DNA of 10,296 nucleotides, taken from assembly GCA_900550005.1 (NCBI GenBank), contig URQL01000048.1:1-10296 (forward strand), given 5' to 3'. A program made the translations under genes and the position numbers. Below are positions 1-7,151 of the stretch, in pieces; positions within the stretch are counted from its first letter, which is position 1; each line of letters starts with the position of its first letter. The DNA is from an uncultured Erysipelotrichaceae bacterium. GTDB taxonomy: Bacteria > Bacillota_I > Bacilli_A > Erysipelotrichales > Coprobacillaceae. The notes under the pieces were generated by a model. It worked only from the letters and a program-made list of their open reading frames with translations. It was not told the DNA's origin and did no database searches.

Positions 1-920
1 TCTTAGCTGAATATCGTGTTCACTTTGATGTTTGGTCATCTGAAACAAAATTATATGAAAATGATATGATTCGACCTACATTAGAAAAATTAAAAGAAAA
101 AGGTTATACTTATGAACAAGACGGTGCTTTATGGTTAAGATCAACAGATTTTGGTGATGATAAAGACCGTGTATTAATTAAAGGAGATGGAAGTTATACT
201 TACCTTACTCCAGATATTGCTTATCATTTAAGCAAATTTAATCGTGGTTATGATTTCTTAGTTGATTTACTTGGAGCAGATCACCATGGCTATATCGCTC
301 GTATGAAAGCAGCAATGCAAGCTTTAGGATACAATGCAAACCAATTAGAAATCGATATTATGCAAATGGTACGTATGGTTCAAAATGGTGAAGAAGTTAA
401 AATGTCTAAACGTACAGGAAATGCAGTAACAATCAAAGATTTAATTGAAGATATCGGTGTCGATGCAGCACGTTATTTCTTTGTATGTAAAGCAGCAAGC
501 AGTCGTTTTGATTTTGATCTAGATTTAGCTACTTCTAAATCAAATGATAACCCTGTTTTCTATGCACAATATGCTCATGCAAGAATGTGTTCTATCTTAG
601 CTCAAGCTAAAAAATTAGATATTGAACTTACAGATCACTTTGAATTAATCAAAGAAGATAAAGAAATTGAACTTGTTAAACATATTAATGAATTTAGAAA
701 TGTGATTATTGATAGTGCGACAAGTCGTGCACCTCATAAAATTGCTAACTATATTCAAAAATTAGCTCAATTATTCCATAGCTTCTATGGTGAATGTAAA
801 GTATTAGATGTAGAAAATAAAGAATTAAGTGCACAACGTCTAGCTTTAGTTGAAGCAACACGTATCACACTTAGAAATGCTTTAAATTTAATTGGTGTTA
901 GTGCACCAGAAAAAATGTAA
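1..920 (+). CDS. argS: Arginyl-tRNA synthetase, C-terminal part (5' end outside window)
   Basis: Class I aminoacyl-tRNA synthetase that charges tRNA-Arg with arginine in the cytoplasm. The reading frame is open from base 3 and begins LAEYRVHFDVW, so the gene enters from the left; the Met codon at 66 is internal. About 305 codons are visible of a family length near 550-560. Bases 273-293 encode GADHHGY, a conserved ArgS catalytic-domain segment, and 399-413 encode KMSKR, the class I KMSKS signature that stabilises ATP. The last ~150 residues are the helical DALR anticodon-binding domain, ending in the usual GVSAPEKM-like tail. The stop codon overlaps the Shine-Dalgarno sequence of rpoE, so the two genes are probably co-transcribed. 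The argS-rpoE order is known from Firmicutes. Nothing looks damaged in the visible part. Confidence 0.97.
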   Translation, partial: LAEYRVHFDVWSSETKLYENDMIRPTLEKLKEKGYTYEQDGALWLRSTDFGDDKDRVLIKGDGSYTYLTPDIAYHLSKFNRGYDFLVDLLGADHHGYIARMKAAMQALGYNANQLEIDIMQMVRMVQNGEEVKMSKRTGNAVTIKDLIEDIGVDAARYFFVCKAASSRFDFDLDLATSKSNDNPVFYAQYAHARMCSILAQAKKLDIELTDHFELIKEDKEIELVKHINEFRNVIIDSATSRAPHKIANYIQKLAQLFHSFYGECKVLDVENKELSAQRLALVEATRITLRNALNLIGVSAPEKM

Positions 921-925
921 GGAGG
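919..925 (+). promoter_or_regulatory. Ribosome binding site deciding the rpoE start
   Basis: AAGGAGG lies over the last two bases of the argS stop codon and 8 nt before ATG 934. It selects ATG 934 over the in-frame GTG at 892, which lies inside argS and has no such site. Confidence 0.85.
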
Positions 926-933
926 ACATAAAA

Positions 934-1287
934 ATGAATCAAGATTCTATGTTAGATATTGCTTATGATTTAATGACTAAAAAGAAAAAAGAAGTTGATT
1001 TTTATAAATTATATGATGAAGTAACTGAAATCAAAGGCTTCAATGAAGAAGAAGCTGCTGAACATCAATCTTTATTTTATACGAATATCTCATTAGACGG
1101 ACGTTTCATTACAGTAGGTGAAAACAAATGGGATTTAAGAAGTCGTCATAAATTCGAAAATGTTCATATCGATATGAATGATATCTATGCTGATGATGAA
1201 AATGAAGATGAAGATAATGAAGAATTAGAAGATAACGATCAAGACGAAAATGATGAAGTAGAAGAAGATAGCTACGATGATGAATAG
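934..1287 (+). CDS. rpoE: DNA-directed RNA polymerase delta subunit
   Basis: Delta is a Gram-positive accessory subunit of RNA polymerase. It raises transcription specificity and helps displace RNA and recycle the enzyme. The 117-residue product has the two-part family layout. Residues 1-75 form the HARE-HTH (winged-helix) domain, with the delta-like segments MLDIAYDLM, FYKLYDEV and DGRFITVGENKWDLR. Residues 87-117 are an almost purely Asp/Glu/Asn tail, which in delta is disordered and polyanionic. The tail is short compared with the Bacillus subtilis protein (about 170 residues in all). The start at ATG 934 is chosen from the AAGGAGG at 919-925; an upstream in-frame GTG at 892 would add 14 unrelated residues inside argS. 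The stop codon is inside the stem of the terminator that follows. Confidence 0.95.
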   Translation: MNQDSMLDIAYDLMTKKKKEVDFYKLYDEVTEIKGFNEEEAAEHQSLFYTNISLDGRFITVGENKWDLRSRHKFENVHIDMNDIYADDENEDEDNEELEDNDQDENDEVEEDSYDDE

Positions 1288-1309
1288 AAGGGAAACCTTC
1301 TATTTTTTT
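1283..1309 (+). terminator. Intrinsic terminator of argS-rpoE
   Basis: Perfect 9-bp stem AATAGAAGG / CCTTCTATT (1283-1291 with 1296-1304) closed by a GAAA tetraloop and running into seven T residues (1303-1309). The rpoE stop codon TAG (1285-1287) is within the 5' arm. Confidence 0.93.
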
Positions 1310-1346
1310 CATATTAAGGAATAAAATAACCTCTAAATCAAGGAAG

Positions 1347-1355
1347 TGTTATAAT
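1347..1355 (+). promoter_or_regulatory. Possible extended -10 promoter upstream of the operator
   Basis: TGTTATAAT (TG at 1347-1348, TATAAT at 1350-1355) is a perfect extended -10. No good -35 lies 16-18 bp upstream. A transcript would start near 1362, immediately before the dyad at 1367-1386, so that a bound protein could block it. It may be a second, basal promoter of the deacetylase-regulator operon, or a chance match in A/T-rich DNA. Confidence 0.4.
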
Positions 1356-1366
1356 AGGTTTAAACT

Positions 1367-1386
1367 TTGCCAAAGTTAAGTGGCAA
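1367..1386 (+). promoter_or_regulatory. Putative PRD-activator operator, copy 1
   Basis: TTGCCA-AAGTTAAG-TGGCAA is a perfect 6-bp inverted repeat around 8 bp. It ends 32 bp before the -10 of the chbG-like operon. The same element at the same distance precedes the EIIC gene at 5883. As I remember it, the MtlR operator consensus is TTGNCACA-N4-TGTGNCAA, and this 20-mer fits it at most positions. A second dyad, AACTTTG-C-CAAAGTT (1363-1377), overlaps it. The binding protein is inferred to be the regulator encoded at 2247. Confidence 0.65.
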
Positions 1387-1395
1387 TAATCTGTA

Positions 1396-1424
1396 ATTAA
1401 ATGGATAAGGAACTACGTTATAAT
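1396..1424 (+). promoter_or_regulatory. Promoter of the deacetylase/regulator/EIIBC operon
   Basis: Consensus -10 TATAAT at 1419-1424. At 17-bp spacing the -35 position reads ATTAAA, a poor match to TTGACA. A weak -35 with an upstream dyad suggests an activator-dependent promoter. Transcription would start near 1431, leaving a leader of about 20 nt. Confidence 0.65.
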
Positions 1425-1452
1425 AAATTTAGAAAGATAAGGAGGTTTTTTT

Positions 1453-2235
1453 ATGACAAGAATTTTATTTAACGCTGATGATATTGGCTATAGTGAAGCT
1501 GTTACTTTAGGAATTATTAAGGCACATAAGGACGGACTCATCAAGACAACAACAATGATGACCAATATGGATGCTGCACCTTTAGCGGCTAAATTATTAA
1601 AAGAAAATCCTGGTTTATATTGTGGACAACATTCGAATATTGTAATAGGGAAGCCGGTATCGAATCCTAAAGATATCCCTTCTTTAGTAGATGAAAATGG
1701 TTATTTTAATGTTAAAGCAAGATTAAAACAAGGTCTTTCTTTAGACAAAGAAGATATTAAAAAAGAAGTTCGTGCACAAGCAGAGCGATTTAAAGAATTA
1801 ATGGGGCATTATCCTACTCATATTGAAGGTCATGCGGTTTTTGATCCAGGACTTGAAATTGCAATTCGTGAAGTAGCTACCGAATTAGGAGTGCATTATT
1901 CTGATATGCAACGTAAGGTAATAGATGGAAAACTTGTTGAAGTTTATGATCAAAATAATAGCGGGTGGGAAGTTCCTGTACGACCAGATGTCATGTATTA
2001 TCAAGATAAAGTTTGTCTTGAATATTGGTTAGAAGATTGGGGACATTTATTAGAAAAAGATTTAGTAGAAATGCATACACATCCTGGTTATATCGATCAA
2101 GAATTACTTGATTGGTCTAGTTATAATATTACACGTGCGAAAGAAATACAAATTGCATGCGACCCACGTTTAAAAAAATGGGCAGAAGATCATCATGTTG
2201 AATTTATTACTTTTGAGGATATTAAGAAAAAATAG
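1453..2235 (+). CDS. ChbG/YdjC-family carbohydrate deacetylase
   Basis: A 260-residue, full-length member of the ChbG/YdjC family, metal-dependent hydrolases that remove acetyl groups from N-acetylated di- and oligosaccharides; E. coli ChbG acts on chitobiose. Visible signatures are NADDIGYS (Asp9-Asp10), GQHSNIVIGKPVS with His60, HIEGH (His123, His127) and EMHTHPGY (His208, His210). Asp10, His60 and His127 match the expected metal ligands. The HIEGH segment lacks the further histidines of the common HxDxHxHxH version, so substrate or mechanism may differ. No signal peptide, so cytoplasmic. AAGGAGG at 1439-1445 sits 7 nt before the ATG. It is first in the operon, 11 nt before the PTS regulator, which resembles the chb logic of a deacetylase made with the permease and its regulator. 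The exact substrate is unknown. Confidence 0.85.
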   Translation: MTRILFNADDIGYSEAVTLGIIKAHKDGLIKTTTMMTNMDAAPLAAKLLKENPGLYCGQHSNIVIGKPVSNPKDIPSLVDENGYFNVKARLKQGLSLDKEDIKKEVRAQAERFKELMGHYPTHIEGHAVFDPGLEIAIREVATELGVHYSDMQRKVIDGKLVEVYDQNNSGWEVPVRPDVMYYQDKVCLEYWLEDWGHLLEKDLVEMHTHPGYIDQELLDWSSYNITRAKEIQIACDPRLKKWAEDHHVEFITFEDIKKK

Positions 2236-2246
2236 AGGTAAAAAAA

Positions 2247-4214
2247 ATGGATAGACGTTTTATTCAACTTTTTGAATTATTAGCTAAGTCATCAGAGTAT
2301 GTTAAATCAGAAGAACTCTGTGAACAATTAAATATTCGACCAAGGACTTTAAGAGGAGATTTACGAAAATACAAAGATACCATTGAACAAGAAGCGGGAG
2401 CTAAAATCATGTCTAAACCACGAATGGGCTATCGAATGGTTGTAGTAGATGAAAATAAGTACAATCATTTTGTGTCTTCTTTACTTCAATTAGAATCATC
2501 AAATCAATATCTTATCCCTGTTTATCAAGAAGAAAGGATCAATTATATAATTCGCTACTTTTTGAGCCATAAAGAATATATAAAGATCAATGATTTAGCT
2601 GATTTAATCTATGTAAGTCGTTCAACACTTAACATGGATCTTAAGGAAGTGAAGGAACGTATATCCTTTTTTCATTTAAAATTGGTATCTAAAGCAAGTC
2701 ATGGTATGAAAATAGAAGGAAAAGAAAAAGATATTCGCTCATGTATGGCACAATATTTTTATCATTATGATGATTATGATCAAGCCTATATTCAAGGGAT
2801 TAATTTATCAAGTGAATACATTGATCATGAAGCCTTTGATTATATTAAAACTTTATTATATGATACAATTCAACAATATCATTTTAAACTTACTGATTTT
2901 GGTTTTCAAAATTTAACGATTCATATATTAATTGCAATCAATCGTATTATGCAAAAAACATATGTAGAAGAATTTGTTCGTTTTGACGAAATCACAAATA
3001 AAGAAGAAATGCAAATTGCTCTAGCTTTAGCAAGTTCATTGAATGAACATTTTCACATTTCTATTCCTAAAAGTGAGATTCATTATATAGCGATTCACTT
3101 AATGGGAAAACAAATGCTTCAATACGATCAAGAACATTTAGTTATTAATCAAGAAACGATGGATTTAGTTAATGAAATATTACAAGAACTTAATCGTGTT
3201 TATGGAATTGATTTAACGCATGATTTTGAATTAAATACAATGCTTGCTTTACATATTACGCCTTTATTGCATCGCTTGGAGTATGATTTAAAATTCTCAA
3301 ATCCACTTATTACACAAATCAAAAATGATTCTTATAATGCTTATGAAATGGCTGTTTTAGCGGGAAATGTGATTACGAAAAAATATGGAAAAAAAGTGTC
3401 TGAACATGAAATTGGCTATTTAGCTTTACATTTTTCACTTGCGTTAGAACGTATTCAAAAACCGGTGCAAAAAAACATTATTATTGTTTGTGCCAGTGGG
3501 GTAGGGACATCTCAAATTTTACTTTATAAAATCAAGTCAAAATTTAAAGATTGCATCGATCAAGTTATGGTTTTAGAAGCTTATGAATTAGAAAAGGTAA
3601 ATCAAGATGATTTTGATTTTATTTTAACAACGATCCCTTTACAAATTCAAACTCAAATTCCGACGCTCCAAGTCCAATATTTTTTAAATCAAGAAGATAT
3701 GGTTCACTTACAAAATCTCTTTGCTTATGAAAAGAAAGATGATTTTGTGGAAAGGTGTTTTAGAAAAGAATATTTTTATAAGAATGTTCCAGGAAAGACA
3801 AAAGAAGAAGTAATCTATTATTTATGTGAACAAATATCAAAAGTTTATCCTCTTCCTGACTCTTTTTACACACTGGTATTAGAAAGAGAAGATATCGCTT
3901 CAACAGAAATTGGCAATCATGTGGCGATGCCTCATCCATTACACCTTGTTCATGATGACACATTTGTAGCTATTGGGGTTTTAGATAAACCAATCAAATG
4001 GATCAAAAGTGAAGTTAAATATGTATTTTTACTTTGTATTAATAAGGATGAACAAGAAAACTTAACTCATTTTAATGAAGCTTTAGCAAGTTTGGTAACA
4101 GATGTGACTTTCTTGAATCAATTGGATCATTGTGAAGATTTTGATAGCCTTAATGCGTTTTTCTCTCTAGCAAGTAAACAAACTAGTCAAGTAGAAGAAA
4201 GTATATTTCAATAA
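2247..4214 (+). CDS. LicR/MtlR-type PTS-regulated transcriptional activator (HTH-HTH-PRD-PRD-EIIB-EIIA)
   Basis: A 655-residue DNA-binding activator whose activity is set by PTS phosphorylation. Domain order: N-terminal HTH (about 1-65), Mga-like HTH (about 95-165), PRD1 (about 190-295), PRD2 (about 300-405), EIIB-like domain (about 408-495) and mannitol/fructose-type EIIA domain (about 505-650). Candidate phosphosites are all present: PRD1 His226 (LTIHIL) and His284 (IAIHLMG); PRD2 His336 (LALHITP) and His395 (YLALHF); EIIB Cys415 (IVCASGVGTS); EIIA His563 (VAMPHPL). Their spacing closely follows B. subtilis LicR as I remember it (219, 278, 333, 392, C413, H559). In this class HPr phosphorylates the PRDs to activate, and the EIIA/EIIB sites report sugar transport. 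It is therefore a DNA-binding activator rather than an RNA antiterminator, despite the BglG-like PRDs. The AGAGGT site overlaps the upstream stop; its own stop overlaps the next start (TAATG). It probably controls the two dyads at 1367 and 5774. Confidence 0.9.
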   Translation: MDRRFIQLFELLAKSSEYVKSEELCEQLNIRPRTLRGDLRKYKDTIEQEAGAKIMSKPRMGYRMVVVDENKYNHFVSSLLQLESSNQYLIPVYQEERINYIIRYFLSHKEYIKINDLADLIYVSRSTLNMDLKEVKERISFFHLKLVSKASHGMKIEGKEKDIRSCMAQYFYHYDDYDQAYIQGINLSSEYIDHEAFDYIKTLLYDTIQQYHFKLTDFGFQNLTIHILIAINRIMQKTYVEEFVRFDEITNKEEMQIALALASSLNEHFHISIPKSEIHYIAIHLMGKQMLQYDQEHLVINQETMDLVNEILQELNRVYGIDLTHDFELNTMLALHITPLLHRLEYDLKFSNPLITQIKNDSYNAYEMAVLAGNVITKKYGKKVSEHEIGYLALHFSLALERIQKPVQKNIIIVCASGVGTSQILLYKIKSKFKDCIDQVMVLEAYELEKVNQDDFDFILTTIPLQIQTQIPTLQVQYFLNQEDMVHLQNLFAYEKKDDFVERCFRKEYFYKNVPGKTKEEVIYYLCEQISKVYPLPDSFYTLVLEREDIASTEIGNHVAMPHPLHLVHDDTFVAIGVLDKPIKWIKSEVKYVFLLCINKDEQENLTHFNEALASLVTDVTFLNQLDHCEDFDSLNAFFSLASKQTSQVEESIFQ

Positions 4215-5770
4215 TGAAAATTTTAGTATGCTGTGCTGATGGAATGTCAAGTAGTTTACTTGTGAAAAAGATGAGAGAAGAGGTTAAACAAAGAGAACTT
4301 CAAGAAGCAATCAAAATAGGTTCTTGTGCAAAAATCCATATTGAGAAATATTTAGATGAAGCCGATTTGATTTTGATTGCCCCTTCGATTGCTTATTATC
4401 AAGATTGGATCGTACAGATTGCTAAAGACCATCATAGTCAAGTGATGACGATTTCGATGGAGGATTATGGTAATTTAAATGCGAAGAATATTTTAGATCA
4501 TATTTTAAAAGATTCAAAAGAGGATGAAAATTTAAACATAAAATTACTAGAAAAGATTTATCCTTATGCAAAAGTGATTGCAAGTAATTCTTCATTAATG
4601 GCTATTAGTCGAGGTTTTATGTCGATCATGCCTGTTTCAATGGTGGGTTCTTTGTTTATTTTACTCAAAAATATTCCTATTGTTTTTATTAATCGATTGT
4701 TGGTTCAACTTCAATTTAAAGATTTATTTGCTATAGCGAATCAATCCACATTAGGATTAATTAGTGTTTATTTAACTTTTTTTATCACTTATCATTATTT
4801 AGATGATGATCATTTACCAAGACATAGAGTATCCATGATTGCAGTTATTTGTTTTGTTTTGATTTCTGGTGGTACTAAGAATGGATTTAATACATATTAT
4901 TTTGGAACCAATGGAATCATTTCGGCTATTTTGGTAGGGTTAGTCGTAAGTCGTCTTTATTTAGGCATTAGGAAATACATTTTGTATAGCCATCAAACAG
5001 GAGTGATCCCTAGTCAAGTCATGGTATCGTTAGAACTTGTTTTACCGATGTTTTTGATTATTACCTTTTTTCTAGTTATTTATTGTTTGATTTCATTAAC
5101 CCCTTATGATAATTTAACGGCTTTAATTTATACGAGCATTCAAGAACAGCTTATGAAAATCTTGGCAAATAGTTTACTTTCTTTTGTCGCTTTAAATATC
5201 ATTACAAATTTATTATGGTTTTTAGGTATTCATGGAGGAAATTTAGTTGGATCGATCACAAGTCCAATTTATACTTCTTTATCGTTGCAAAATTTTGCAG
5301 CTTATCAACAAGGAAAACCCTTGCCTAATCTTATTAATGGTGCTTTTACAAAATGTTTTACATCAGGTGGAGCAGGTTCAATGTTTTCTTTAGCAATCAT
5401 TATGTGTTTGTTTTCTAAAAGTAAACAATATAAAACTTTAGGTAAATTGGCTTTGCCAACAACGCTTTTTTTCATTAATGAACCTTTATTATTTGGTGTA
5501 CCTATTGTTTTGAATCCTATCTTTTTTGTTCCACTTGTTTTTATTACACCTACTTTGAGCGTTTTAACGTATATTGTAATGAAAATAGGAATCGTACCTA
5601 TTCCTAGTGGGGCACAAATCCCATGGACAACCCCTCCAATCATTTATGGGTTATTACAAGGAAGTTGGAAAATCGCCTTATGGGAATTGGTGATGATTAT
5701 TTTATCTGGGTTGGTGTGGTATCCTTTTTTCAAAGTTGCAGATAAACAAGCATTAAAGAATGAAAGTTAA
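4214..5770 (+). CDS. PTS lactose/cellobiose-family EIIB-EIIC fusion, diverged; transporter or sensor
   Basis: 518 residues. Positions 1-100 are an EIIB domain of the ChbB/CelA type (ILVCCADGMSSSLLVKKM). Cys7 is the likely phosphocysteine by alignment with CSAGMSTSLL of ChbB. After a short hydrophilic linker, about 115-512 is a multi-pass EIIC domain with GIHGGN (His340), FFINEPLLFG (Glu423), and PSGAQIPWTTPP. EIIC carries the sugar across the membrane and EIIB phosphorylates it. From residue 331 on it is about 73% identical to the EIIC encoded at 5883 (49 mismatches in 183 ungapped positions by eye). The first half of its EIIC is much less alike and lacks the VPPNVANSFSALIP segment found there. 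The ATG overlaps the regulator's stop (TAATG) and has only a weak Shine-Dalgarno, so translation is probably coupled. This coupling and the divergence leave open a role as sensor for the regulator. No lactose-type EIIA is nearby. Confidence 0.9.
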   Translation: MKILVCCADGMSSSLLVKKMREEVKQRELQEAIKIGSCAKIHIEKYLDEADLILIAPSIAYYQDWIVQIAKDHHSQVMTISMEDYGNLNAKNILDHILKDSKEDENLNIKLLEKIYPYAKVIASNSSLMAISRGFMSIMPVSMVGSLFILLKNIPIVFINRLLVQLQFKDLFAIANQSTLGLISVYLTFFITYHYLDDDHLPRHRVSMIAVICFVLISGGTKNGFNTYYFGTNGIISAILVGLVVSRLYLGIRKYILYSHQTGVIPSQVMVSLELVLPMFLIITFFLVIYCLISLTPYDNLTALIYTSIQEQLMKILANSLLSFVALNIITNLLWFLGIHGGNLVGSITSPIYTSLSLQNFAAYQQGKPLPNLINGAFTKCFTSGGAGSMFSLAIIMCLFSKSKQYKTLGKLALPTTLFFINEPLLFGVPIVLNPIFFVPLVFITPTLSVLTYIVMKIGIVPIPSGAQIPWTTPPIIYGLLQGSWKIALWELVMIILSGLVWYPFFKVADKQALKNES

Positions 5771-5773
5771 TTC

Positions 5774-5793
5774 TTGCCACATTTAAATGGCAG
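5774..5793 (+). promoter_or_regulatory. Putative PRD-activator operator, copy 2
   Basis: TTGCCA-CATTTAAA-TGGCAG is the same dyad as at 1367-1386: half-sites match in 11 of 12 bases, and the central 8 bp share A at position 2 and TTAA at 4-7. It also ends exactly 32 bp before the -10 of the next gene. It lies 3 nt after the EIIBC stop and could fold as a short hairpin before T-rich DNA. However, GAGCCTTC separates the stem from any T-run, so the operator reading is preferred. Confidence 0.65.
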
Positions 5794-5802
5794 AGCCTTC
5801 TA

Positions 5803-5831
5803 TTTATTTTTATTTATTTTCCTTTTATACT
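5803..5831 (+). promoter_or_regulatory. Promoter of the second EIIC gene
   Basis: -10 TATACT at 5826-5831. The -35 position at 17 bp reads TTTATT, a poor match, inside a T-rich stretch. With the upstream dyad this has the same activator-dependent geometry as the promoter at 1396-1424. The expected start is near 5838, giving a leader of about 45 nt. Confidence 0.6.
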
Positions 5832-5882
5832 AAAAGCATAGAAAGATAGATAAATGAACAAGAAAAAAGGGAGGAAAAATTT

Positions 5883-7151
5883 ATGAATAAGATAATGGAT
5901 TTTCTTGAAGAAAAGCTTGTTCCTGTCGCTGCTGCTTTAGGATCTAATCGCTATTTAAAGGCAATCAGTGGAGGGTTCATTGCAATCATGTCTGTAACCA
6001 TCGTAGGATCGCTCTTTACTTTACTTTGTAACTTGCCGATTACAGCTTATACGAACTGGTTAAAAACATCTGGTTTTGGTACGATTTTAGCTTTACCTAG
6101 CCAAGCAACAATTGATTTAATCGCACTTTATGCTGTATTCTTTATTGCTTATAATTTAGCTCGAGAATTTGAAATTGAAGGTACAGCAGGAGCTGGACTT
6201 GCTGCATTAGTTTCATTTATGTTAATTACAGGACGAACTGAAGATGGGACTTATGCTACAACTTATTTAGGTGCAAAAGGTTTATTCTGTGCCATGTTTG
6301 TGGCTTTAGTAGCTGCACGAATTTATGTTTTCGTTGTTAAACGTGGATGGGTCATTCGTTTACCTGAAAGTGTTCCACCTAATGTTGCAAACTCATTTTC
6401 AGCTTTAATTCCAACTGGAATTGTTATCTCTGTATTTTTAGCAATCGCAGGATTAATGACACTTACAAGTTATCATGATTTACACACAGCTGTATTTACA
6501 ATTATTCAATCTAATTTAATGAAGTTTATGGGAGATAGCTTACCATCTTTTCTATTCTTTAACTTAGCTACAAATTTACTTTGGTTCTTTGGTTTACATG
6601 GTGGTAATATTATTGGTTCAATTACAAATCCAATTTATACACCACTTGCTTTAGAAAACTTTGCTTTATATGAAGCAGGACAAGCGCCTACGCATATTAT
6701 TTCTGGATCATTTGGAAAATGTTTCACATCTGGTGGGGTTGGTTCTATGTTCTCACTTGCCATTATTATGGTATTATTTGCAAAAAGTGAACAATTTAAA
6801 ACTTTAGGTAAATTGGCTTTACCAACAACTATGTTCTTTATTAACGAACCACTATTATTTGGTATTCCAATTGTTTTAAATCCAATGTTCTTTATTCCAC
6901 TTTTATTAACAACACCAATTTTAGGGTCTTTAACTTATTTTGTAATGAAAATAGGCTTTATTCCAATTCCTAGTGGAGCGCAAATCCCTTGGACGACACC
7001 ACCTGTATTGTATGGTATTTTACAAGGTAGTTGGAAAATTGCTTTATGGGAAGTATTTATGATTTTCTTAGCAGGATGTATTTGGTTCCCATTCTTTAAA
7101 GTGGCTGATAAAAAAGCTTATGAACAAGAACAAGGTATTAATCAAGAATAA
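5883..7151 (+). CDS. PTS lactose/cellobiose-family EIIC permease (ChbC/CelB-like), stand-alone
   Basis: A 422-residue polytopic membrane permease of the lactose/N,N'-diacetylchitobiose/cellobiose PTS family. It has the usual length of a stand-alone EIIC. Motifs: early amphipathic segment FLEEKLVPVAAAL, VPPNVANSFSALIP (164-177), GLHGGN with His239, FFINEPLLFG with Glu322, and PSGAQIPWTTPP (363-374). His239 and Glu322 correspond to the sugar-binding/phosphotransfer residues of this family. It carries no EIIA or EIIB domain, so it must use partners made elsewhere or the EIIB of the upstream fusion. GGGAGG at 5869-5874 lies 8 nt before the ATG. It is paralogous to the upstream EIIBC, especially over the C-terminal half, but keeps the canonical N-terminal half, so this copy is the more likely working transporter. 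Its own promoter with the shared dyad suggests coordinate induction. The exact sugar cannot be read from the sequence. Confidence 0.92.
   Translation: MNKIMDFLEEKLVPVAAALGSNRYLKAISGGFIAIMSVTIVGSLFTLLCNLPITAYTNWLKTSGFGTILALPSQATIDLIALYAVFFIAYNLAREFEIEGTAGAGLAALVSFMLITGRTEDGTYATTYLGAKGLFCAMFVALVAARIYVFVVKRGWVIRLPESVPPNVANSFSALIPTGIVISVFLAIAGLMTLTSYHDLHTAVFTIIQSNLMKFMGDSLPSFLFFNLATNLLWFFGLHGGNIIGSITNPIYTPLALENFALYEAGQAPTHIISGSFGKCFTSGGVGSMFSLAIIMVLFAKSEQFKTLGKLALPTTMFFINEPLLFGIPIVLNPMFFIPLLLTTPILGSLTYFVMKIGFIPIPSGAQIPWTTPPVLYGILQGSWKIALWEVFMIFLAGCIWFPFFKVADKKAYEQEQGINQE

Noticed and set aside
1109..1312. Minus-strand reading frame opposite rpoE, rich in His and Tyr
   Set aside because: It is the complement of the acidic GAT/GAA tail of rpoE. 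It has no ribosome binding site and begins inside the terminator.
2247..4214. Regulator as an RNA-binding antiterminator of the BglG/LicT type
   Set aside because: It has two N-terminal helix-turn-helix domains rather than a CAT RNA-binding domain, and no RAT-terminator leader is visible before either PTS gene.
5448..5460. TTGGCTTTGCCAA inverted repeat inside the EIIBC gene
   Set aside because: It has half-sites in the opposite order to the operator (TTGGC...GCCAA) and lies in the conserved LALPTT coding segment; codon content explains it.
5305..5643. Minus-strand 112-codon frame opposite the EIIBC gene
   Set aside because: It lies entirely within the strongly conserved part of EIIBC on the other strand, shows no recognisable family and has no start signals.
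5774..5820. Hairpin TTGCCA...TGGCAG followed by T-rich DNA as a terminator of the EIIBC gene
   Set aside because: The stem is only 5-6 bp with an 8-nt loop, and GAGCCTTC separates it from any T-run. The same dyad before chbG has no T-tract, so an operator explains both better.
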